Notes: generated by a model from the sequence alone, not told the origin. A stretch of DNA of 64,000 nt from Meridianimarinicoccus roseus (GCF_003172915.1 NZ_QGKU01000038.1:1-64000), one strand, 5' to 3'; numbered from the stretch's first letter, positions 26,398 to 34,637 are shown. Numbers and translations: made by a program.

Positions 26398-27054
26398 CTA
26401 TTCCGCCTCCACCACGTCCTGCGGGATCGCCTGCAGCGCCGCCGCGCCGCCACCCAAGGTCACCAGAGCGCGCAGCATCAGTTCGATATTGACGAGCGTG
26501 AGAAGCACAAGTCCGACGAACAGCGACCCATACATCATTGCCAGCGGCATCTTCACCCAGCCGAAGGACAGACCAAGCGCGGCGTCGGCGCGGGTGCATA
26601 ACGTCAGCGACAGCCCGCTTCCCGGCAACGGCAGCGCGAATTCGAATGTGAACGGTACCCAGAGCGACGCCGACTTGAACAGGCATCCGGACATTGTGTG
26701 CGAATGGCCCAGCTGCACGCCCTTCAGCAGCACCAGCAGGGCGACGGACAGCAGCGCCAGCCCCAGCAGCGCCGCGACGCGGCTGGGCAGGGCGCGGGAC
26801 ACAAGGTCGATCGCCACGAAGCCGCCGCGCCGGTAGGCGACGGGCGCGATCAGCCCGGTCATCCACAGCATCAGGAAACGCGCAGCTTCGTCGGGCCAGG
26901 GCAGCGCGTTGTTCAGAACATACCTGAAGAACACCTGGAGCAGTATCACCGCCACCATCAGCGCCATCGCGGCGACCGTCACCCATCGACCGAACGCCCC
27001 GGCGGCCGTGTTCAGCGCCTGAAGCGGCCCCAGAAGCCCCAGCAATACCGCCAT
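26398..27054 (-). CDS. TRAP transporter small permease, DctQ family
   Basis: Small membrane subunit of the TRAP transporter, 218 residues, four helices. DctQ landmarks are VILLQVFFRYVLNNALPWPDEAARFLMLWM (split at residue 70) and a conserved Ala-Arg motif. The start was set at the ATG at 27054, which has GGGAGGAGG nine bases upstream; the frame is open for 27 further codons. Between helices 3 and 4 there is a long loop (GHSHTMSGCLFKSASLW to LPGSGLSLTLCTRADAA) with two cysteines, larger than in typical DctQ proteins, which may form a periplasmic lid. Confidence 0.88.
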   Translation of the reverse strand: MAVLLGLLGPLQALNTAAGAFGRWVTVAAMALMVAVILLQVFFRYVLNNALPWPDEAARFLMLWMTGLIAPVAYRRGGFVAIDLVSRALPSRVAALLGLALLSVALLVLLKGVQLGHSHTMSGCLFKSASLWVPFTFEFALPLPGSGLSLTLCTRADAALGLSFGWVKMPLAMMYGSLFVGLVLLTLVNIELMLRALVTLGGGAAALQAIPQDVVEAE

Positions 27055-27148
27055 CGCGGCGATCCTCCTCCCATCGGGCCGCATTGTGCGGCCGCCGCCC
27101 GCCTTGCGCGGGTCTGGCTGGCACGGGGCCGACAAGCCCCCTGCAGTG

Positions 27149-27667
27149 TCAGTCCCGGCGCGCGAACCGGCCGAAGCCGCCCTTGGCGAACAGCAGCGGT
27201 GCGCCGTCGGACCTTGTCACGCGCAGAACCTGGCTGACAAGGATACGGTGGTCGCCGCCGGGATGGTCCGCGACGGTCTCGCATTCGAACCGCGCAAGAC
27301 ATCCGCCCAGAAGCGGCACGCCCTCCTCGGAGAGGATCCAGTCGACGCCGTCGAAAGCCCGGCCGTTCTTCGCGAAATGCAGCGCAAGATCGGCCTGACC
27401 TTCGTCCAGCACATGGATCGCGCTGAAGGACGCGTCGCGGAATACGGGGCAGCGATCCGACTTCAGATCGACCGACCAGAGCACCAGCGCCGGGGTCAGC
27501 GACACAGACGAAAAGCTGTTGGCGGTGATTGCGACAGGCCCGTCCGGTCCCTGTGCCGTAACGATGGTGACGCCGGTACCGAACAGACCCAGCGCATCAC
27601 GATACTGCCGCTCCGCTCCCGGGCCGGGCAGAAAACTCGTCATCTCGAAATCCTGCGTGCCGTCCAT
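27149..27667 (-). CDS. Flavin reductase (SmoA-like)
   Basis: Flavin reductase of 172 residues in the HpaC/DIM6 family, supplying reduced FMN to a partner monooxygenase. Family blocks are ALGLFGTGVTIVTAQGPDGPVAITANSFSSVSLTPALVLW (residues about 26-65) and the C-terminal HRILVSQVLRVTRSDG. It is encoded just downstream of the aldo/keto reductase, in the same operon as the SsuD-like monooxygenase. In the sulfoquinovose monooxygenase pathway this is the role of SmoA. A generic partner for alkanesulfonate oxidation would look similar. Confidence 0.88.
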   Translation of the reverse strand: MDGTQDFEMTSFLPGPGAERQYRDALGLFGTGVTIVTAQGPDGPVAITANSFSSVSLTPALVLWSVDLKSDRCPVFRDASFSAIHVLDEGQADLALHFAKNGRAFDGVDWILSEEGVPLLGGCLARFECETVADHPGGDHRILVSQVLRVTRSDGAPLLFAKGGFGRFARRD

Positions 27668-27668
27668 G

Positions 27669-28562
27669 TCATGGCACCTCCGCGCCGGTGGCTTCGGTAT
27701 AAAGCATGTACCAGTCTTCCCGGCTCAGCGTCACCTTGCACGCATCGGCGAGCGTGGCAATGCGCGCCAGTGTGTTCGTGCCCACCACCGGCGCGATCCA
27801 CGCGGGATGGGCCATCAGCCACGCGATGGCGACTGCGGCCGCGTCCACCCCGAACGGCTCTCCCATCGCGGTAAGCAGCTTCACTAGACCCTTGTTGCGT
27901 TTCTTGAACAGCGCGCCCCCGCCAAGCGGCGACCACGCCATCGGCACGATCGCGCGTTCCTGCAGGAAGGCCAGATCGCCGTTGGTGAACGGGTCTGCGT
28001 GCAGCAGGCTCATTTCGATCTGATTTGTCACCAGCGGCGTGCGCATCGCCGATTGCAGCAGAGTGAAGTCATGCGGGCGGAAGTTCGATACTCCGACATG
28101 GCGCACCTTGCCCGACGCCACCAGACCGTCCAGCGCTGCCCCGGTGTCGATATGGTTCATCAGCGGGTCGGGCCGGTGGATCAGCAGAAGATCGATCCGG
28201 TCAATGCCCATGTCCGTGAGCGACTGGTCCACCGACGCGGTAATATGCGCCGCAGTCGTGTCATAGTGCTTCACGCCGACCGCCGCGTGGCGCCCGACGG
28301 GCGCGACGATACCGCATTTGCTCACGATCTCCATCTGGTCGCGCAGGTGTGGCGCGGCCCGCAGCGCGCCGCCCAGAACCGCCTCTGCGGTATATCCGCC
28401 ATAGATGTCGGCCTGGTCGAAACTGGTGATGCCCTGGCTCAGGCAAGTTTCGATCTTGGCCTGCACGTGGCCGGGGCTTGTGTCCTCGTCATCCGCCAGC
28501 CGCCACATTCCGTAGACGATGCGCGAAAGCGAGAAATCCGGGGCGAGTATGGCGCGATGCAT
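27669..28562 (-). CDS. Aldo/keto reductase, YdhF type (SmoB-like)
   Basis: NAD(P)H-dependent aldo/keto reductase of 297 residues. The catalytic tetrad is visible as Asp49 and Tyr54 (FDQADIYGGY), Lys82 (IVSKCGI) and His129 (LLLIHRPDP). The sequence closely resembles E. coli YdhF through its length, including the end TLSREDWYMLYTEATGAEVP. In the SMO pathway SmoB reduces 6-dehydroglucose, left after C-S bond cleavage, to glucose. The start at 28562 shares one base with the stop of the upstream monooxygenase (TGATG), so the two are coupled. Substrate assignment is from gene context. Confidence 0.88.
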   Translation of the reverse strand: MHRAILAPDFSLSRIVYGMWRLADDEDTSPGHVQAKIETCLSQGITSFDQADIYGGYTAEAVLGGALRAAPHLRDQMEIVSKCGIVAPVGRHAAVGVKHYDTTAAHITASVDQSLTDMGIDRIDLLLIHRPDPLMNHIDTGAALDGLVASGKVRHVGVSNFRPHDFTLLQSAMRTPLVTNQIEMSLLHADPFTNGDLAFLQERAIVPMAWSPLGGGALFKKRNKGLVKLLTAMGEPFGVDAAAVAIAWLMAHPAWIAPVVGTNTLARIATLADACKVTLSREDWYMLYTEATGAEVP

Positions 28563-29716
28563 CAGTGACGGTCTCCCGTGCCCAGCGGGGTGGGCGGTGT
28601 TGTTGCGGGCACGCGCCCGTACACCTCGGGCAGCGCGCAGGTTTTCAGGTGCGGCATCACGCGCGCGCCGAAGTGGCGACATTCGTCCAGATGCGGATAC
28701 CCCGAGAGAATGAAGGCACGAATGCCCATCTTCCGATAGGCTTCAAGCTCGGACATAACCTGATCGGTGGACCCGACCAGTGCCGCGCCGCAGCCCGACC
28801 GCGCCCGCCCGATGCCGGTCCACAGGTGCCGTTCGACATAGCCGAACTTGTCGGCCAGTTCCCGCGCCCGGGCCTGGTGCGACACGCCCAGCGAGATGCT
28901 GTCATGCGCCCTGTCGCGGATCAGTGTGCCGTACTCGTCGTCCAACCGGCTGACGAGATGGTCGGCATATTCGCGCGCCTCGGCCTCGGTATCGCGCACG
29001 ATGACATGCACACGCAGCCCGTAATCCAGCGTTCTCCCATGATTTTCAGCTGCCTGTGCGGCGGCCTTCATGCGTTCGGAGATCTGCTCCTTCGGTTCGG
29101 GCCACATCAGATAGACGTCGCAATGCTGCCCGCACAGGTCCAGAGCGGCGGGCGAATAGCCCCCGAAATAAAGCAGCGGCCCGCCGGTCTGGTAGGGCCT
29201 CGCAGGATCGACAGTGAGTCCTTTGAAATCATAGACTTGCCCGGCATAGTTGATCTCGTCTCGGGTCCATGCCTGTTTCAGGATCTCGACGACCTCCCGG
29301 GACCTCTGGTAGCGGAATGCGCTGTCGGCCACTTCGCCGGGAAAATCGCTTGATATGATGTTGACGGTAAGGCGGCCCTTAAGCATGTGGTCGATCGTGG
29401 CCAAGGTGCGTGCCAGCATGATCGGTTGCATCTCGCCGCAGCGCACGGCGGCAAGGAAGTTGATCCTGTCGGTGATCGGGGCGTTCCCGGCCACAAAGCT
29501 CAGCACGTCCTGCCCGACCTGGTAGGACGAAGGGCAAAGGATGTTGCGGAAGCCCTGCGCCTCGGCCTCGCGCACGATGGCCGAGCAGTGTTCCCAACTG
29601 GACCGCAGCGCGCCGTCCGGCACGCCGAGAAAGGCGTAGTCGTCGGAACACAGGGCCGCGAACCACGACACTTCCACGGCGTCGAGATCAGCGGAGGTGA
29701 CGGGGACGACAGTCAT
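28562..29716 (-). CDS. SsuD-like FMNH2-dependent sulfonate monooxygenase (SmoC-like)
   Basis: Two-component luciferase-type monooxygenase of 384 residues, the same length as alkanesulfonate monooxygenase SsuD. Residues matching the SsuD active site are present: Trp205 in VYLMWPEP, Arg235 and His237 in GLRVHVIVR, Arg304/306 in GIGRARSG, and Tyr340 and His342 in LSGYPHLDE. These bind flavin and the sulfonate. With a flavin reductase and a YdhF-like reductase downstream it matches the SmoC-SmoB-SmoA set, in which SmoC cleaves sulfoquinovose to 6-dehydroglucose and sulfite. It is the first gene of its operon, divergent from a GntR regulator 77 bases away. Confidence 0.88.
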   Translation of the reverse strand: MTVVPVTSADLDAVEVSWFAALCSDDYAFLGVPDGALRSSWEHCSAIVREAEAQGFRNILCPSSYQVGQDVLSFVAGNAPITDRINFLAAVRCGEMQPIMLARTLATIDHMLKGRLTVNIISSDFPGEVADSAFRYQRSREVVEILKQAWTRDEINYAGQVYDFKGLTVDPARPYQTGGPLLYFGGYSPAALDLCGQHCDVYLMWPEPKEQISERMKAAAQAAENHGRTLDYGLRVHVIVRDTEAEAREYADHLVSRLDDEYGTLIRDRAHDSISLGVSHQARARELADKFGYVERHLWTGIGRARSGCGAALVGSTDQVMSELEAYRKMGIRAFILSGYPHLDECRHFGARVMPHLKTCALPEVYGRVPATTPPTPLGTGDRH

Positions 29717-29793
29717 CTTCTAGCTCCTGTTTTTCGCTTGCGTAGCAGCTTCGGATTGGTGCATCAATCATAAATCAATTTTGGCCCGGACCG

Positions 29794-30495
29794 ATGAGCA
29801 CCGACCGAAGCGCCCTTCCGAAATACCTGCAACTGTCGGAACTTCTGCTGCGCGAAATCGCGGCCGGGCGCTTGCGCGTGGGGGATCGTCTTCCACCTGA
29901 AAGGGCGATGGCCGACGACATGGGCGTAGCGGTGGGCACCTTGCGCAAGGCGCTGTCCCGGTTGGCGGATCAGGGCGTGATCGCGCGTCAGCAAGGGTCT
30001 GGAAATTACATCAAGGACACGGGGCAGGGTACTGGAATATATTCGTTCTTCCGACTTGAGAGGCGGGATGGTGGCGGGCTGCCACGGGCTCGAGTGCTCG
30101 AGGTTGCGCGCTGCGCGAAGACGCCGGACCTGCCGGACTTCGGCACCGCGCCGGATGCGCACCGCATCCGGCGGCTGCGGCTGCTGGACGAGCTGGTCGT
30201 CGCGGCCGAGGAAATCTGGCTCGACGGGGCCTATGCCGCGCAATTGTCGGCGCACGATCTTTCCGAGTCGCTCTATCTGTTCTACCGGATGCGGCTCGGG
30301 CTCTGGATCGCGGGCGTGGAAGACCGGATCGGCATCGGAGACGTGCCGCGCTGGGGCGCCGACATCGGGCTGACGGGCGGTGCGCCCTGCGGATTGGTGG
30401 ACCGGGTCAGCACCGCTCCGGACGGAACCCGGGCCGAAGTTTCCCGGACATGGTTCAACCCGGCGCGCGCGGTCTATGTTGCGCGCAGCCGCTGA
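29794..30495 (+). CDS. GntR family regulator with UTRA domain
   Basis: Transcription regulator of 233 residues. The N-terminal winged helix-turn-helix (about 8-72) contains LPPERAMADDMGVAVGTLRKAL, typical of GntR. A UTRA ligand-binding domain follows (about 90-230), placing it in the HutC subfamily. It is transcribed away from the monooxygenase/TRAP operon and ahead of the Gfo/Idh/MocA gene, so it most likely represses both until an inducer, perhaps sulfoquinovose or a breakdown product, is bound. The 77-base divergent gap must hold its operator; I could not define a clear palindrome. Confidence 0.9.
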   Translation: MSTDRSALPKYLQLSELLLREIAAGRLRVGDRLPPERAMADDMGVAVGTLRKALSRLADQGVIARQQGSGNYIKDTGQGTGIYSFFRLERRDGGGLPRARVLEVARCAKTPDLPDFGTAPDAHRIRRLRLLDELVVAAEEIWLDGAYAAQLSAHDLSESLYLFYRMRLGLWIAGVEDRIGIGDVPRWGADIGLTGGAPCGLVDRVSTAPDGTRAEVSRTWFNPARAVYVARSR

Positions 30496-30514
30496 AGGAA
30501 GAAGGGCGGCGCGC

Positions 30515-31636
30515 ATGGCACGCTTGCGATACGGCATCATCGGATGCGGAATGATGGGGCAAGAGCATATCCGGAACATCGCCCTGCTGGAGGCGGCTGA
30601 GGTCGCGGCGCTGTTCGAACCCGATCCCGCGATGCTGGCGCAGGCACGGGCGCTGGTTCCGGGCGCGACTGTCCATGACGGGCTCCATGCGCTTCTTGCC
30701 GATCCGAACCTCGACGCACTGGTCATCGCCAGCCCCAACGACTGCCATCTGGACCAGCTCGAACAGGTGGCGGCGACGCGCCCGCTGCCGGTGCTGGTGG
30801 AAAAGCCGCTGTTTACCAACCCGGCGGACCTGCCGCGCCTGGAGGCGTTCCGGGCGCATTACCCCGCGCCGGTCTGGGTGGCGATGGAGTATCGCTACAT
30901 GCCACCGGTTGCCGCGCTGGCCGAACAGGCTGCCGGTGTGACCGGAGGCATCCGGATGCTTACACTGCGCGAACACAGGTTCCCGTTTCTAGACAAGGTC
31001 GGCGGCTGGAACCTGCACACTGCCCGCACCGGTGGAACACTGGTCGAAAAGTGCTGCCATTTCTTCGACCTGATGCGCTTCCTGCTGGCTGACGAGCCGG
31101 TCCGCGTGATGGCGAGCGGTGGGCAGGCGGTGAACCGGCTGACCGAGGCGGATGTCTGGGACCATGCTTATGTGATCGTCGATTTCTCCGGCGGCGCGCG
31201 TGCGATGCTGGACCTTTGCATGTTCGCCGAAGGCTCCGAATACCAGGAGGAGATTACGGCCGTGGGCGCGCAAGGCAAGATCCAGGCGCTTGTGCCGGGG
31301 CCGGGGCGGTTTTGGCCGCCCGCGCTCGGGCCGGCACCGCAGCCCCGCCTTATCGTCAGTCCGCGAATGCCGAAAGGGCCGGTCGCGCGCGACATCCCGG
31401 TCCCGGACACGCTTCTGGAAGCGGGGGACCACAACGGCGCCACCTATTTCCAGCACCAGCGTTTTGTCGACGTGGTGCGCGGTGCGGCCACGCCCGAGGT
31501 CGGCTTCGAGGATGGCATGCGCGCGGTCAAGATGGGCCTTGCCGCCCAGCTTTCGGCCACCGAGGGGCGTGCTGTCACGCTGGATCTGCCGATACGCCGG
31601 GACGCCGCGCCGCTGGCGGCGATGGGCGCGCGATAG
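30515..31636 (+). CDS. Gfo/Idh/MocA family protein, candidate NAD+-dependent sulfoquinovosidase
   Basis: Cytoplasmic protein of 373 residues with an N-terminal Rossmann fold (LRYGIIGCGMMGQEHIRN), the family motif VEKPLFTN and the C-terminal catalytic segment GTLVEKCCHFFDLMRFL. Members of this fold act as sugar dehydrogenases or as NAD+-dependent glycosidases; one branch (CAZy GH188) consists of sulfoquinovosidases found in sulfoquinovose clusters lacking a classical GH31 enzyme, including in Roseobacters. No GH31 gene is present here, and this gene follows the GntR regulator beside the SmoCBA-like operon. I therefore favour the glycosidase role. A plain dehydrogenase remains possible. Start ATG 30515 was chosen from context. 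Confidence 0.8.
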   Translation: MARLRYGIIGCGMMGQEHIRNIALLEAAEVAALFEPDPAMLAQARALVPGATVHDGLHALLADPNLDALVIASPNDCHLDQLEQVAATRPLPVLVEKPLFTNPADLPRLEAFRAHYPAPVWVAMEYRYMPPVAALAEQAAGVTGGIRMLTLREHRFPFLDKVGGWNLHTARTGGTLVEKCCHFFDLMRFLLADEPVRVMASGGQAVNRLTEADVWDHAYVIVDFSGGARAMLDLCMFAEGSEYQEEITAVGAQGKIQALVPGPGRFWPPALGPAPQPRLIVSPRMPKGPVARDIPVPDTLLEAGDHNGATYFQHQRFVDVVRGAATPEVGFEDGMRAVKMGLAAQLSATEGRAVTLDLPIRRDAAPLAAMGAR

Positions 31637-31805
31637 GGACCGGTGGTCGGCGAACAGGAAACGGTGGTCTGCCCTGCGCCCCGCGCCTTTCATGCGTGGG
31701 GTCGAGACGGTTCCTGACTGTCAGGGGCGATTGATTTGACCGTGCGTTCCAGACAGGCCGTGAAGGCAGGACAGGGCAGACCGGACCGGTCTGCCCCGAT
31801 CTTTC

Positions 31806-32624
31806 TCAGTTCGACGGTGCGTTGGGGAAGAACAACTGCTGATCCGCGACGGTGTAGCCTGCGATGGCCGTTTGACCCTCCGCCGAAACCAGCCAGTCGG
31901 CAAAGGTCTGTGCGGCTTCGGTGTTGACACTGGGGCAATGGTCCGGGCTGACCGGTATCACGCCATACTGGTTGAACATGTCCTCGTCGCCCTGCACGGC
32001 GATCTGGTAGTCCTGCTTGTTCCCGAAGCTGATCCAGGTCGCGCGGTCGGTCATCACATAGGCGCCCATGCCGATGGCCGCGTTGAGCGTCGCCCCCATG
32101 CCGGAACCGGTCTCGCGGTACCAGTCACCCGAGGCGGCGGTCGGGTCGACACCGGCATCGGACCACAGCGCCATCTCCTTTTTGTGGGTGCCGCTGTCAT
32201 CCCCGCGCGAGGCAAACAGCGCGCCTTGCTCGGCGATCTTTGCCAGAGCGCCCTGCACGTCGTCGGAGCCGCCGACGCCGGCCGGATCGGCCTCGGGGCC
32301 GACGATGATGAAGTCGTTGTACATCAAGTCCGTTCGCGACGTGCCGTACCCCGCTTCGACAAACTTCTCTTCGGACGGCTTCGCATGGACCAGAAGCACA
32401 TCACCATCACAATTCTCGGCGTTCCTGATCGCCTGACCCGTGCCCACGGCCACCACGTTGACCTCGATGCCGGTCTTCTCCTGAAAGATCGGCAGCAGGT
32501 AGTCATAAAGCCCAGAATTCGCCGTCGATGTCGTCGACTGCACGATGATGGACTGGTCCTGAGCGCAGGCCTGGCCCGCAAGCAGAATGGCCAGCGTTGC
32601 TGCGCCAAGTGCACGTTTTCGCAT
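31806..32624 (-). CDS. tupA: Tungstate ABC transporter substrate-binding protein
   Basis: Periplasmic oxyanion-binding protein of 272 residues with a signal peptide (LAILLAGQACAQ). Its N-terminal motif TTSTANSGLYDYLLP and the following VGTGQA are characteristic of TupA, which binds tungstate much more tightly than molybdate. Further conserved blocks are SRGDDSGTHKKE and TDRATW. It is followed in the operon sense by the Tup ATPase and permease genes upstream on the minus strand, so order of transcription is tupB-tupC-tupA. Confidence 0.93.
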   Translation of the reverse strand: MRKRALGAATLAILLAGQACAQDQSIIVQSTTSTANSGLYDYLLPIFQEKTGIEVNVVAVGTGQAIRNAENCDGDVLLVHAKPSEEKFVEAGYGTSRTDLMYNDFIIVGPEADPAGVGGSDDVQGALAKIAEQGALFASRGDDSGTHKKEMALWSDAGVDPTAASGDWYRETGSGMGATLNAAIGMGAYVMTDRATWISFGNKQDYQIAVQGDEDMFNQYGVIPVSPDHCPSVNTEAAQTFADWLVSAEGQTAIAGYTVADQQLFFPNAPSN

Positions 32625-32647
32625 GTAACTCTCCCTGGATTGGTCCG

Positions 32648-33403
32648 TTAGACGACAAGCCTGCCGTCCATGTAATTCTGCGCCGACGCGCTTTGCGGCT
32701 CGCAGAAGAAGTCGCGCGCGGCCGTGTGTTCGGCGATGCGCCCGCCATGCAGGAACAGCACGTCGTCGGCCATGCGCCGGGCTTGCCCCATGTCATGCGT
32801 GACAAAGCAGATGCGCATACCGCGATTGCGCGCATCGCGCACGATGGTCTCGATCGCAAGAACCGACGCAGGGTCAAGGCTTGCGGTCGGCTCGTCGAGG
32901 AAAAGCACCTCCGGATCGGTGGCCAGTGCCCGTGCGAGGGCGAGCCGCTGCGCCTCGCCACCCGACAACAGGCGCGCGGGCTGATCCGCCTTGTGCGCGA
33001 GACCGACATGGTCCAGCAGTGCGTCGCGGCGGCCCCGGTCCTTGCCGCGGGTCTTGAGAACGAAGTCGATATTCGCGGCGACCGACCGGCGCAGCAGCAC
33101 CGGCTTCTGGAACACCAGTGCCTGCCGTTTCGTGACGGCCTGGGGGTCTTGCCCGCCCCAGTCGATGTGGCCGGATGTCGGGGCCATCAGTCCGTGCAAA
33201 AGCTTGAGAAGCAGGCTCTTGCCCGATCCGTTCGGGCCCATGATCATGGTGCAGCCCGCAGACCCGAGATCGAAGTTCAGGCCGTCCAGAACCGTGGTCT
33301 CCCCGAAGCGCAGGGTCAGGTCGCGCACGCTCAGCGGCATCAGCGGCGCAGCAGGCACCGCGTCCTTCAGCTTTGTGGCGAGGGGCAGCGCCGTGTCAGA
33401 CAT
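32648..33403 (-). CDS. tupC: Tungstate ABC transporter ATP-binding protein
   Basis: ABC ATPase of 251 residues with Walker A GPNGSGKSLLLK, signature LSGGEAQRLALARAL and Walker B EVLFLDEPTASLD. The first part of the gene overlaps the permease stop by eight bases (33396-33403), showing translational coupling. Its place between TupB and TupA identifies it as the energising subunit of tungstate uptake. Confidence 0.93.
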   Translation of the reverse strand: MSDTALPLATKLKDAVPAAPLMPLSVRDLTLRFGETTVLDGLNFDLGSAGCTMIMGPNGSGKSLLLKLLHGLMAPTSGHIDWGGQDPQAVTKRQALVFQKPVLLRRSVAANIDFVLKTRGKDRGRRDALLDHVGLAHKADQPARLLSGGEAQRLALARALATDPEVLFLDEPTASLDPASVLAIETIVRDARNRGMRICFVTHDMGQARRMADDVLFLHGGRIAEHTAARDFFCEPQSASAQNYMDGRLVV

Positions 33404-34103
33404 GGGCGTGCCGCGCCGCCGTCATGCGCACCGATTGCACTGCCGCGTTCACGCCTAGCGCAATGACCAGCAGGATGAGCCCCAGCGCCAGCGCCAGCGC
33501 CAGATCGCCCTTCGAGGTTTCTAGAGCGATGGCCGTGGTCATCACCCGTGTCAGGTGGTCGATATTCCCGCCCACGATGATGACTGCGCCGACCTCCGCG
33601 ACGGCCCGCCCGAACCCGGCAAGCCCGACCGTCAGAAGCGAATAGCGCGCGTCCCAGATCAGCGCCTGAACCGTCTGCAGCCGTGTCAGGCACAACGACC
33701 GGAACTGCTCGGCATATTCGGCATGAAGATCCTCGAGCACCTGCCGCGACAGGGCCGCGACGATCGGTGCGATCAGGATGGTTTGTGCGATGATCATCGC
33801 CGTCGGGGTATAGAGCAGACCCAGAAACCCCAGCGGCCCAGAGCGTGACAGGTGCAGGTACACGACAAGCCCGACGACCACCGGCGGCAGGCCCATGAGG
33901 GCGTTCATCACGATCAGCACGGCGCCGCGCCCTGAAAAGCGCCCGATGGCGACCAGCGCGCCGATGGGCAGTCCAATCAGACAAGCCACCGCTGTCGCAG
34001 TCAGGCTTACGCGCAGCGACAGAAGGACGATCTCCAACAGGTCGCCGTCGCCCGAGGCGACAAGTTGCAGCGCTAGTCCGAAGGCTTCTCCTATTGACTG
34101 CAA
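33396..34103 (-). CDS. tupB: Tungstate ABC transporter permease
   Basis: Inner-membrane permease of 235 residues, about five or six helices, with the ABC permease EAA-type loop around YAEQFRSLCLTRLQTVQAL. The start appears to be TTG at 34103, with GGTGG about 8 bases upstream; no ATG or GTG occurs in the first 25 codons. First gene of the tupB-tupC-tupA operon. Upstream (minus strand) is a 530-base gap shared with the divergent iron-complex-type importer. Confidence 0.88.
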   Translation of the reverse strand: MQSIGEAFGLALQLVASGDGDLLEIVLLSLRVSLTATAVACLIGLPIGALVAIGRFSGRGAVLIVMNALMGLPPVVVGLVVYLHLSRSGPLGFLGLLYTPTAMIIAQTILIAPIVAALSRQVLEDLHAEYAEQFRSLCLTRLQTVQALIWDARYSLLTVGLAGFGRAVAEVGAVIIVGGNIDHLTRVMTTAIALETSKGDLALALALGLILLVIALGVNAAVQSVRMTAARHAHV

Positions 34104-34525
34104 AATTTACCACCACTGATGGATGTCGGATTTTTTGCAGTCTATGCTGCATCAAACGAGAAGTTCAAGTCTGGTCAGGGTGAAAAAGCCGTTACAATGT
34201 GAGCCTATCGGTTCAGGGCGCCACATTCCTGCGTGAAAGAAGTGCAAAATTTCCGGAGGCACATGTTTTCAGCGACCAAAATTACGCGGACAGGTCACCG
34301 CGCCTCTATGATGCTTGGGCGCCGCAGCCCGACCTGCAGCCCGACCTGCAGCCCGCGCAGCGCGACGCCGCCTGATGCGCGCGTTGCGTGGCCCCGTGCG
34401 CCGGGCAGGTTGTTCTGGTTCCTTCGCACGGTATGAAGGCCGTACGGGCGCGTACCAGGGTGCCCCACCCGCAGTCTCACCGGAGCCTTGGCCCGCTTTC
34501 GGTCAGGACCAATGGCGGAGTAATC
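34104..34525 (+). other. Long divergent intergenic region ahead of the iron-complex-type importer
   Basis: About 420 bases without a convincing gene between tupB and the plus-strand importer. It includes a 12-base tandem repeat (CAGCCCGACCTG at 34325-34336 and 34337-34348, then a partial third unit). At about 34418-34500 lies a structured-looking stretch with GGTTCC, the hairpin GTACG-GGCG-CGTAC and GGTGCCCCACCCGCAGTC, which loosely resembles conserved boxes of a cobalamin riboswitch. The match is degenerate and I do not claim it as one. Confidence 0.3.
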
Positions 34526-34636
34526 TTGCCTGACACTCCCGAAGCCGAGGTATTGAAACAGGCGCCGCAGATCTTGTCGTCTGCGGTGCTGGCGGATGAC
34601 GGGTTCTACGCAGCCTTGATCCCGAAAGGAGACTGA
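34526..34636 (+). CDS. Possible 36-residue small protein upstream of the importer
   Basis: A short frame starting at TTG (34526) has GGAG five bases upstream and encodes a plausible soluble peptide ending VLADDGFYAALIPKGD. Its stop is one base before the ATG of the substrate-binding protein, so translation could be coupled. It could equally be leader RNA or the remnant of a larger gene. No family recognised. Confidence 0.3.
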   Translation: MPDTPEAEVLKQAPQILSSAVLADDGFYAALIPKGD

Positions 34637-34637
34637 G

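Noticed and set aside
34325-34355. Direct repeats as a CRISPR array
   Set aside because: Two and a half adjacent 12-base units with no spacers; a simple tandem repeat.
34410-34632. Cobalamin riboswitch
   Set aside because: Only loose similarity to the conserved boxes; the core is interrupted and several invariant bases are missing, so it is described as an undefined leader.
34388-34636. 82-codon open frame ahead of the iron-complex-type importer
   Set aside because: Its first half is Arg-rich shadow sequence; only the last 36 codons look coding, and these are listed separately at low confidence.
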